Assembly: GCA_900550035.1 (NCBI GenBank)
Contig: URQS01000039.1
Location: 1 to 31,077 of the forward strand
Origin: an uncultured Prevotella sp.
GTDB lineage: Bacteria > Bacteroidota > Bacteroidia > Bacteroidales > Bacteroidaceae
Reading direction: 5' to 3'
Length of the DNA stretch: 31,077 nt
This document shows, piece after piece, positions 24,987-31,077 of this stretch. A program made the translations under genes and the position numbers. The notes beneath the pieces were generated by a model. It worked only from the letters and a program-made list of their open reading frames with translations, was not told where the DNA came from and made no database searches. How positions within the stretch are numbered: position 1 is the stretch's first letter; each line of letters starts with the position of its first letter.

Positions 24987-25244
24987 GAGGAAGACGGACT
25001 TCACTCATTCATATTGAGCAAAAAGATGCTCACAACAAAAGAAACGAGAGTGCCTACCAAAAGAAACGAGTGCTCCCACCAATTGATACGAGAGCGAGTA
25101 TCAATAGAGACGAAGTGGCAATAACACCCCAAAACGGAGATATATTATGGTTAAGAACAGTTAATAACCATTCATAATTCTATACCTTATACGTTAGTCT
25201 AATAACTCCCCAAAGGAAGATATTAGGTTGAAACAAAATTTAGA
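24987..25244. other. Intergenic region with repeated GAAACGAG-like words
   Basis: This 258-bp gap holds purine-rich words repeated in variants (gaaacgagagtgc, gaaacgagtgctc, gatacgagagcg). It also has a small hairpin, attgatac (25082-25089) with gtatcaat (25098-25105). No clear TAnnTTTG box precedes the next gene and no RNA gene was recognised. Confidence 0.4.
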
Positions 25245-27356
25245 ATGCTTATGAAATATCTCTTAACCCAAATTGCACTCTTGCTATTCGTTTGCATAGC
25301 ACCACTATCTGTATGCTTGCCTCTTGATGCACAAGTAAAAACAAAAGACTCTTTATCAATACAATTAAAGGAGGTAGTGGTTGAGGCTGACCAACAAAAC
25401 ATATCAGCCTCTGTCTCAACATATTTTCCTACTTTAAAACAGAAAAATGCCTCACAAAGCGGAATAGATTTGCTTAACCGCATGGCTATTCCTCAGTTGG
25501 CACTTGGAGCAGGTACAAAAATAAACACCGTAAGCAACAAGTCTGTGGGAGTGTTCATCGACTGGCTTCCTGCTTCTACAGACGATTTGAAGAATATGAG
25601 GACTACTGATGTCAAAAAGGTTGAATATTACGACTATCCATCCGACCCAAGATTTCTTGGTAATGCACATGTCGTGAACTTTGTCATGAAACGGTATGAA
25701 TATGGAGGATATTTAAAGGCTTTAGGCTCGGAACGCTTTATTGCCAATGACGGTCAGATTAACCTTTTTGGTAAATTCCAGTCAAAGAGATTCACCTTTG
25801 ATTTGGGATTGGGGGCTTCGTATAGTAAATCGACACATGATTTCGCAGAAAGCCTTGAGACCTACCGACTTCCTCAGAATGACGGCTCGGTAAAGACATT
25901 CAGACGGACAGAATCGGTCATAGCTGCCGACAGACACAACAGATTATTGTGGCCTACCCTGAAAGTTGTCTACAATACCGATAAAATCACCATCAGCAAC
26001 ATTGTCGGAGCTGCTTTCGACCATACGCCTATCAATAACACTACGGGAATTGTCGGCATTAATCCCGACAATATAGACTTGATAAGTTTCGACAAGAACG
26101 AAGCCATGCGTCAGAACTCTCTGTCATATTCGGGCAACTGGAATTTCATCCTGGGAAAGAGAAATACAATCAACTTCTACCCAGTCTACTCATATACCCA
26201 TTCTCGGCAATCAAGCCTTTATAGGGAGGGAACTGCTGAATTTCCAAATTATGCCGAGGACGATTCTCATTCTGTCCGCGCCAGACTGCAGTTCAACCAC
26301 TCGTTCGGCAACTATGGAAATCTGAAGTTTTTCTGTCAGGGTCTGTTTTACAGAGCTTCGACAAGATATTCAGGAACTACAGACATGTACGACCGACTCA
26401 CTACATACCGTATAGGTCCGGGATTGGGTTATTCATTTTCAAAGAACAAATACTATATATATTTAGGTGTGGGATACAATTACGACCACTCGAAGTATGA
26501 ACAAACCATCGAACATTCCACCCAACCTTGGGCGGACGCATCGGTTCAGTACTCGTTCAACAATAAGAATTATATCTCAGCCGTATTTCATTACATGACC
26601 TCCGTGCCACTCTCGTCTTACCGTAGCGAGGCTGTCGTACAGTCAAACCCGTTGATGAGCTATACTGGCAACCCTGCTCTTAAGCCATACAAGAGTTTCG
26701 ACTATGGCATAACTTACACCTGCATACCGAACAACAGTATCAGCTTTTCAGTCTATGCCACTGCATGGTCGGTACGCGACCGATACGCCTTTGTATACAC
26801 TCCATCCTCAACCGGAATATTACGAACAATAGAACAGCCTATGGGCGGTTTCACATCATTGACAACGGGAGCCTACGGACGAGTGAGGCTGCTACAAAAC
26901 AGATTGCAGATTGCAGGACAAATAGCAATGCCTTTCTGCCATAACGGCGAACCTTTCAACTCGGATCATGTAGATGTGAACTACTCACTACAAGCTTATT
27001 GGTATTTCGGTGGATGGAATATAGGTGCTCAATATTTTTCGGATAAGAGTGCACCGGGAAGTGAAATAAATGGATTATGGACTAAACATAAAGAGACCTA
27101 CTCCTTGAGTATAGGATGGGGAAACTCATCATGGAATGTATTGGCCCAGATTGCAAATCCATTCACATGGAGCTGGAAGAATTCAAGCAATGAGATGAAC
27201 AGCAGGTATTTCGACCGCAAGCAGTCTGGTTATGGAGTGGATAGTCATTGCTATGTAAAAATGAGCGCTTCTTATGTGTTCGGCTTCGGCAAACACGTAA
27301 AACAAAACAATGAGGCTTCACAGCAAAATGGTGCCGGGTCAGCGATATTGGAATAA
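25245..27356 (+). CDS. TonB-dependent-receptor-like outer-membrane beta-barrel protein
   Basis: This 703-residue protein has a signal peptide (about 1-30, CLPLDAQ) followed directly by LKEVVVEADQQ, the start of a plug-like domain (about 40-150: SVGVFIDWLPASTDDL, then DVKKVEYYDYPSDPRFLGNA). It lacks the N-terminal carboxypeptidase-like domain. A large barrel follows, with an unusual Gln/Asn/Ser-rich tail ending GSAILE. The plug and tail style belongs to OMP_b-brl_3-type receptors, not to SusC. It has no SusD. It may take up a small peptide or chelate, or relate to the lipoprotein/barrel pair upstream (258 bp away). Base composition is AT-richer than the galactan locus. Confidence 0.8.
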   Translation: MLMKYLLTQIALLLFVCIAPLSVCLPLDAQVKTKDSLSIQLKEVVVEADQQNISASVSTYFPTLKQKNASQSGIDLLNRMAIPQLALGAGTKINTVSNKSVGVFIDWLPASTDDLKNMRTTDVKKVEYYDYPSDPRFLGNAHVVNFVMKRYEYGGYLKALGSERFIANDGQINLFGKFQSKRFTFDLGLGASYSKSTHDFAESLETYRLPQNDGSVKTFRRTESVIAADRHNRLLWPTLKVVYNTDKITISNIVGAAFDHTPINNTTGIVGINPDNIDLISFDKNEAMRQNSLSYSGNWNFILGKRNTINFYPVYSYTHSRQSSLYREGTAEFPNYAEDDSHSVRARLQFNHSFGNYGNLKFFCQGLFYRASTRYSGTTDMYDRLTTYRIGPGLGYSFSKNKYYIYLGVGYNYDHSKYEQTIEHSTQPWADASVQYSFNNKNYISAVFHYMTSVPLSSYRSEAVVQSNPLMSYTGNPALKPYKSFDYGITYTCIPNNSISFSVYATAWSVRDRYAFVYTPSSTGILRTIEQPMGGFTSLTTGAYGRVRLLQNRLQIAGQIAMPFCHNGEPFNSDHVDVNYSLQAYWYFGGWNIGAQYFSDKSAPGSEINGLWTKHKETYSLSIGWGNSSWNVLAQIANPFTWSWKNSSNEMNSRYFDRKQSGYGVDSHCYVKMSASYVFGFGKHVKQNNEASQQNGAGSAILE

Positions 27357-27676
27357 TGCAAATGAATCAAAGCAAACGCCTTGTAAGGGCAAAAGCAATA
27401 TTGCCACTTTTCCCTTGTATTAGATAATGTACGACTCGTTTTCAAGTTTACTTTGGTACATGCTTCAAAAAATTTGCGAGATACTGTACTTGAACAATAT
27501 CTCGCAAAAATGGGCTTTTTAAGGGATGACTAAATATCATAACTTATGTCACCAATAAACAGCTGGCTGAAAGCTATGGTGTTCAAGTTACAATGATTAT
27601 ATCACTTTAATATATTAGCAGGTAAAACAATTTTAATTTTCCTCTGATTCCTAAAAACAACTACACTCTGTTGTTT
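27357..27676. other. Intergenic region with three hairpins
   Basis: No gene is seen. An imperfect stem (27385-27415, aaggg...cccttg type) lies just after the barrel gene and may end its transcript. A stem of 11 bp (27473-27483 with 27498-27508) follows. A 16-bp perfect hairpin at 27646-27685 ends the stretch. Confidence 0.5.
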
Positions 27677-27685
27677 TTAGGAATC
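27646..27685. terminator. 16-bp perfect hairpin at the end of the beta-helix pseudogene
   Basis: gattcctaaaaacaac (27646-27661) pairs exactly with gttgtttttaggaatc (27670-27685) around an 8-nt loop. The stop codon of the minus-strand pseudogene (27677-27679) is inside the right arm. It may be the native terminator of that gene. Confidence 0.55.
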
Positions 27686-28577
27686 CATTCCGCCTATCAC
27701 TTCATGTAAGTTCGCTAAATTATTTATAGGTTTGCCACCTAATTCTAAAATAACATCATTAGAACGAATATAGTCACGCAACACACCACTCAAAGCATCA
27801 ACAGAAATTACATAAACACCATATTCAGAATCAATGCCAGTAGCAGAACGTTCACCCAACGTGTTCAAATCTTTTATCTGCAAGCCTTTCCATTGAATTG
27901 TTTTAAAGACCTTTCCTTCTTCTGACAATATTGGATTTGGATATTGCGGAGTTCGGGCCAAAACCTTTAACCTTGGAGAAACAACACCAAATTTATCCAT
28001 ATCAAAATTACGAAAGCCACAACGGAAAACCGCATCAGAGTGATTGTCAATCCTATAATCACCTTTTCAAAACCATTCTCCCGGCGCATCCAGTTCCTCA
28101 AAAATATTTTCTACCATTCGGTTGAGGGTGTGCATTCTATGTTTCTACGCAAGAAAAACTTGAAGTTTTTCTTGCGTAGAAACATAGAATGCACACCCTC
28201 TGGCGGTTATTCTGCCATCCACCTTTTAACTCCAACTGACCAGTTTTATCTTTTCCCGTAATAAGATAATGAAAATTGCCCCAGTCACTAATATGTATGG
28301 CATGCAAATATCCTCCCTCAGGATTCTTCCAACCTTTTACCCGCTGTAAAGATGTGGCATCCGCAGAAGTTCCATTAAAACGTACTGCCGTGGAATCAAA
28401 ATTTGGATAACGAGCCATATGACGAATTTTTCCGTTGCTTAACAACATATCCAACGGCTGAATGTCTTTAGAGAGTACTGACTTTAAAATACCATTCTTA
28501 TACGGATGCCATGAAGGTTGCAAAACTTTACCACCAGACAATACGACCTGTTCTTTTTGATATGTCAGAATATTCAC
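27677..28577 (-). pseudogene. Decayed right-handed beta-helix/PDZ-domain protein
   Basis: Three minus-strand fragments of one large protein are joined. The first (28577-28201) carries VVLSGGKVLQPSWHPYKNGI and HMARYPNFDSTAVRFNG, the N-terminal part seen in Bacteroidota beta-helix carbohydrate-active-like proteins. The second (28123-28067) reads NRMVENIFEELDAPGEWF and stops. The third (28063-27677) reads GDYRIDNHSDAVFRCGF, then NFDMDKFGVVSPRL, and ends in a PDZ-like domain (VLRDYIRSNDVILELGGKPI). The entire beta-helix between PGEWF and GDYR is deleted. A 77-bp palindrome interrupts between the first two fragments and shifts the frame. The 5' end is also lost: a stop (28578-28580) precedes the GTG at 28577, right beside IS DNA. 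Family recognition is by memory; the original function was probably glycan processing. Confidence 0.7.
28124..28200. repeat. Perfect 77-bp palindrome
   Basis: Arms of 38 bp (28124-28161 and 28163-28200) are exact reverse complements around a single central g (28162). The outer 12 bp on the left side (minus strand reading atgcacaccctc) look native to the interrupted gene, giving RMHTLNRMVEN in frame with the second fragment. One arm therefore appears to be an inverted copy of the other. Confidence 0.95.
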
Positions 28578-28621
28578 TTACCTTAGTGCTGCTTAAAACT
28601 CAAATAAAGACTATCTGACAT

Positions 28622-28919
28622 ATGGCAAAGATAAAATCTGAGAAAATCACTCCTTTCGGAGGCATTTATTACGCAAGCAAGACTTTTTATGCACTTTCAC
28701 TTGACAAAGTCATCAACGGTACTCTTGGTGTTCGCAGCTCCACCTACAACGGCTACCAATGGGGCGAAAGAGCGCGACTTCGACCGTCTCAACAATGACT
28801 TCGGAAGGAAGCATCTGCCATGCTCCTTCTTGAACGAGAACACCGTGTACATGATACTGACAGCCTTCTGCATGAATTTGTATACCGGCATGCCGTATGA
28901 CAAACTTTCTTTTGGATAG
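28622..28919 (+). pseudogene. Deletion-derived IS1380-like transposase remnant
   Basis: Frame 1 (28622-28798) starts with a proper ATG and encodes MAKIKSEKITPFGGIYYASK and later INGTLGVRSSTYNGYQWGE, the N-terminus of IS1380-group transposases. Around 28765 the sequence jumps to the far C-terminal part in a different frame (to the stop at 28917-28919): ERDFDRLNNDFGRKHLPC, then FLNENTVYMILTAFCMNLYTG. About 300 central codons with the DDE residues are missing. The left IS end probably lies near 28580, directly abutting the truncated beta-helix gene. It is a different transposase version from the one at the left edge. Confidence 0.72.
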
Positions 28920-28990
28920 ATCCATTTTTTCGAGGCTTTTGAATTTCAATCCCCAATGGGGAAAGGGGCGTTGTGTCCTAATTTGAACGT

Positions 28991-29042
28991 CTTTGGATTT
29001 TTATCGTGCAGATATGCGTATGCGCACGATAAAAATCTAAAG
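28991..29042. terminator. 19-bp hairpin downstream of the sigma-factor operon
   Basis: ctttggatttttatcgtgc (28991-29009) pairs with gcacgataaaaatctaaag (29024-29042) with one G-T wobble around a 14-nt loop. It lies about 107 bp past the stop of the minus-strand operon, between it and the IS remnant. The long A/T stem is reasonable for termination but an IS end is possible. Confidence 0.5.
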
Positions 29043-29148
29043 AATATACGAAAAGACCTTGTCTGCTAATTTAAGGATACATAAGAATATACATACAAAC
29101 CGCTTTAACAATGATTTGGTTTTGGGACAAAATCAAGTTTATGAATAA

Positions 29149-29592
29149 TTAACGAGTGCCGTTGACTATCTTATGCTGTGGGGGTACTGAGTAGTTACCT
29201 TTAGTTTGGTCGCGCATGCTCATAATATCCACTACAATGCTGACAATATTTACTATCGCGAAGCATGCCACACCCGAGAAGACGATGATGGCTGCGAAGC
29301 GCGAATACTGACTGAGCGCGAACAGCAGTCCGTTCTCTGCACCGAACGTGAAGAGCGGCTGTTCGGCTGGTATGGCGAGCATGGCGGCTATCACCGCGCC
29401 GCCCAGAACGACTCCGAGCACAAAGGCGCCGAGCATGGCGTAGCGGTAGCGTCTGATGCAGGCTTCTTCGTGCTGCTTCAGATACTCTACGGCGTCGAGG
29501 CGCTTCTCGAGTCTGGCGATGAAGGCGTCACCGTCGTCGAAGGTGGGTCGGGCTGCGAGGAAAAGTTCCTCAAGTGCTTTATCTTTCTTCAT
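29149..29592 (-). CDS. Membrane protein encoded with the ECF sigma factor (possible anti-sigma)
   Basis: This 147-residue protein has a soluble, charged N-terminus (1-45, KKDKALEELFLAARPTFDDGDAFIARLEKRLDAVEYLKQHEE). Two hydrophobic segments follow (about 49-72, AMLGAFVLGVVLGGAVIAAML; about 98-120, FAAIIVFSGVACFAIVNIVSIVV), then a short polar tail. The start overlaps the sigma stop (ATGA at 29589-29592). An N-terminal cytoplasmic helix plus membrane anchors encoded directly after an ECF factor is the usual arrangement of an anti-sigma factor, but no zinc-binding HxxxCxxC motif is present, so the role is inferred from position only. Confidence 0.7.
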   Translation of the reverse strand: MKKDKALEELFLAARPTFDDGDAFIARLEKRLDAVEYLKQHEEACIRRYRYAMLGAFVLGVVLGGAVIAAMLAIPAEQPLFTFGAENGLLFALSQYSRFAAIIVFSGVACFAIVNIVSIVVDIMSMRDQTKGNYSVPPQHKIVNGTR

Positions 29593-30065
29593 ACTTTCAA
29601 TATTGTTTTAAGGTTGTCTCTGCCGCGCGAGAGCTGTTTCTTCACGGCGTCTACGGTGCAGTCGGTGATGTCGGCTATCTCCTTCACCGAGTAGCCGCTC
29701 ATGTAGAACATCACTACTGCGGAACGCTCCTTCGCCGAGAGTGTGGCGAGCGCCATGTACAGCTCCTGATGGCGGAAGGCTGAGTCGGCTGTGGCGTCAG
29801 CCGCCACGCTGTGCGCTGCACTGATGTCGTCGAGCGTGCGCGTACTCGCCTTGTGGTTGAGGAAGGTGTTGCGCGCTATCTTGAACAGCCACGCGCGGGA
29901 CTTGCCCTCGTCCCGATAACCAGCCGACGAGAGGTAAGCCTTCACCAGCGTCTCCTGCGCTATGTCGTCGGCATCGTCGCGCTTACCGCAGCAGAGGGCG
30001 AGCAGAAAGCCTCGCAACGCTTCCTGCTCGCTCTTCTCCAGTGCTATGAGTTGTTCTCTCGTCAT
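29589..30065 (-). CDS. ECF-type RNA polymerase sigma factor
   Basis: This 158-residue sigma-70 family protein has region 2 (about 12-75: DDADDIAQETLVKAYLSSAGYRDE, then RAWLFKIARNTFLNHK) and region 4 (about 100-152: ALATLSAKERSAVVMFYM, then YSVKEIADITDCTVDAVKKQLSRGR, the -35-binding HTH). Length is standard for ECF factors without extra domains. It is the middle gene of a tight operon: 6 bp after the DUF6249 gene and overlapping the downstream membrane protein. It likely directs a small regulon, and its signal is unknown. Confidence 0.93.
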   Translation of the reverse strand: MTREQLIALEKSEQEALRGFLLALCCGKRDDADDIAQETLVKAYLSSAGYRDEGKSRAWLFKIARNTFLNHKASTRTLDDISAAHSVAADATADSAFRHQELYMALATLSAKERSAVVMFYMSGYSVKEIADITDCTVDAVKKQLSRGRDNLKTILKV

Positions 30066-30071
30066 AAGTTG

Positions 30072-30488
30072 TTACTCTTGCTTCATGTTCTGCTCCTCTG
30101 CCTCCATCTCCTTCTCGAGCATACGGTGGCCTACGAAGTAGCTCACGAGGAAGGCGATGCCGATGGCTATCAGTGCTGTGCCAGCAATGAGGAGAATTTC
30201 TTTCTGCACGCTGAGGAAGAAATAGAGCAGCACGAAGGCTACGCCCATAAGACAGCAGAGGCAGCCGTGCTCGAGTCTGGCGAGCAGCTTCTCCTTGATG
30301 AGCTTCTCCGACTTCTTCATCTGCTTCACGAGGTCTTCGACATCGAGGTTGGGGTTCTTCTCCAATACGGCGAGCACTATCTCCTTGCGGTTGCGCTCCG
30401 ACTCCATGGCGCTTCTGAAAACGATTGACACGATTGCAACGGGGAGCACTACTGCTACTCCTAACGGAATTAAAAGTTCTACTAACAT
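30072..30488 (-). CDS. DUF6249-type membrane protein
   Basis: This 138-residue protein starts with a membrane helix (2-24, VELLIPLGVAVVLPVAIVSIVF). A charged helical stretch follows (about 28-70, RNRKEIVLAVLEKNPNLDVEDLVKQ), then two more membrane helices (about 75-93 and 98-121) and an acidic Met/Glu/Gln tail. This matches DUF6249 proteins, which in Bacteroidota are regularly encoded with ECF sigma factors. It is the first gene of the three-gene operon. It may sense or hold the sigma factor at the membrane (inference). Confidence 0.82.
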   Translation of the reverse strand: MLVELLIPLGVAVVLPVAIVSIVFRSAMESERNRKEIVLAVLEKNPNLDVEDLVKQMKKSEKLIKEKLLARLEHGCLCCLMGVAFVLLYFFLSVQKEILLIAGTALIAIGIAFLVSYFVGHRMLEKEMEAEEQNMKQE

Positions 30489-30574
30489 ATTTTTCTATCG
30501 TTTTATGGTTATACTTGTTATTTGTTCTATCACTGTTTGCAGAAGCGGTGCGTATGTTGCTTCTTACTGAACCA

Positions 30575-30884
30575 GTTCATTTATATAACAAGCGGCACGG
30601 ACGAAAGGTGACATCGTTGTTGAAATAAGGATAAAGGTTCAACTCGAAGCCTTTCTTACGATAAGTGGCTGACACGTATCCCGCTTCGGCAAACTCCTTG
30701 AAGTAGCTGCCGTGAACAGGTACGAAGAACTCATAAAGTCTTCAAGGCGCTTGATGGTGGTGATGTTGATAACTGAGCCTACTCCTGTGCTATAGCGTGT
30801 GCCGGGAGCCGTGATAACTTCCACCGACTTTATATCCTTTGAAGTGAGCTGTCTGAGTTCAGTGTCGCTTTTCCCATTGTTTTC
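30575..30884 (-). pseudogene. TonB-dependent receptor plug fragment, frameshifted
   Basis: The first minus-strand frame encodes ELRQLTSKDIKSVEVITAPG, then TRYSTGVGSVINITTIKR, the hallmark C-terminal half of a receptor plug domain. At about 30739 coding continues in another frame (FVPVHGSYFKEFAEAGYVSA, then TYRKKGFELNLYPYFNND), which reads like an early barrel strand, and ends with FRP-CRLLYK and a stop. Both ends of the receptor are missing. The join implies an internal deletion plus frameshift. It is the third receptor-type gene in this window and the second broken one. Confidence 0.65.
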
Positions 30885-30887
30885 CCG

Positions 30888-30928
30888 TAAAAGAAAAACA
30901 GCGGCCTACGCCGAAGCGTAAGTCGCTG
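30888..30928 (-). terminator. Intrinsic terminator with UUCG tetraloop
   Basis: On the minus strand a 13-bp stem (one mismatch, one wobble) closes a C(TTCG)G tetraloop and is followed by TTTTTCTTTT. It would end a minus-strand transcript entering from the right edge. It abuts the 5' side of the receptor fragment, marking the junction between two unrelated DNA pieces. Confidence 0.7.
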
Positions 30929-31077
30929 TAATAGAAGCGTGGACCACGCCTGGGCTTGAGACTTGTTGACCGAAGGGAGACCCTCTGACCGTAGGGAAGA
31001 AACCAGGGACATCCAGATTATGAGTAAGCGTATCCGCGATGCTAGTATATACACGTCAAAAAAATATCGCTCAAGTT

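Larger units (their letters stand above)
30489..31077. other. Gene-poor right edge with receptor fragment and mobile-type DNA
   Basis: No intact gene lies in this 589-bp stretch. It holds a broken TonB-receptor fragment (30575-30884, minus), a terminator-like hairpin (30888-30928) and about 150 bp of unassigned DNA up to the window edge. That last part contains an open minus-strand frame ending at the hairpin (ASITATYASA and stop) that may be the end of a gene or of a dispersed repeat. No convincing promoter for the DUF6249 operon was found. Confidence 0.5.

Noticed and set aside
24987..25105. Repeated GAAACGAG-like words as a CRISPR or iteron array
   Set aside because: The words are short, of unequal length and irregularly spaced, with no constant repeat or spacer length.
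28137..28577. 146-codon minus-strand frame as an intact small gene
   Set aside because: It is the N-terminal piece of a much larger beta-helix protein; its last ~19 residues come from the palindrome and its 5' end is cut.
30830..31054. 74-codon minus-strand frame crossing the terminator
   Set aside because: It reads through a strong hairpin and T-tract and into the receptor fragment in the wrong frame, so it is unlikely to be a real gene.

Overview
The window looks like a chromosomal segment of a gut-type member of the Bacteroidota, most likely Prevotellaceae (Prevotella/Segatella-like). The signs are a Sus-type polysaccharide locus with a Reg_prop/Y_Y_Y regulator, GLPGLI, DUF6249, DUF2023, DUF4476 and PorT-like families, several TonB-linked outer-membrane barrels, and Bacteroidota promoters (TAnnTTTG at -7 with a TTG/TTT box about 20 bp upstream). 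Genus is inference. No tRNA, rRNA or CRISPR array was seen.

Layout. 1-4050 is AT-rich accessory DNA: a transposase tail (159-344), a GLPGLI protein overlapping a TonB-linked barrel (476-3831), and a broken start of a C39-peptidase exporter (3836-3991) ending in a strong hairpin. 4055-11723 is a beta-1,4-galactan utilisation locus: GH2 beta-galactosidase and GH53 endo-galactanase on the minus strand, and a divergent membrane regulator on the plus strand. Its SusC/SusD transport genes are missing; only an 84-codon SusC start fused to a foreign tail remains (7699-7953). The regulator resembles a hybrid two-component protein but has Arg in place of the phospho-accepting His and no receiver domain. 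An RluA-type pseudouridine synthase follows it by 3 bp.

13493-18911 holds a minus-strand chondroitin ABC lyase (PL8), then a divergent porin plus Gate-domain membrane protein pair. 18953-22989 is mostly housekeeping-like: a BamE-like/DUF4476 protein, a patatin phospholipase, DUF2023 plus flavodoxin, and a YhcG-type PD-(D/E)XK nuclease. 23104-27356 carries a lipoprotein/outer-membrane barrel pair and another TonB-type barrel. 27677-28919 is a scrap zone: a decayed beta-helix/PDZ protein split by a perfect 77-bp palindrome, next to a deletion-derived IS1380-like transposase. 29149-30488 is a DUF6249 / ECF sigma / membrane-protein operon. The right edge holds another broken TonB-receptor fragment and a terminator.

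Two themes stand out. First, surface-uptake and export modules are decaying: SusCD loss, the C39 stub and the receptor fragments. Second, three otherwise intact genes (GH2, RluA, YhcG) carry in-frame repeat or palindrome DNA of a kind normally intergenic. I see no system that I can firmly call new. The best candidate is the receiver-less, histidine-less regulator still sitting beside a galactan locus that has lost its transporter.
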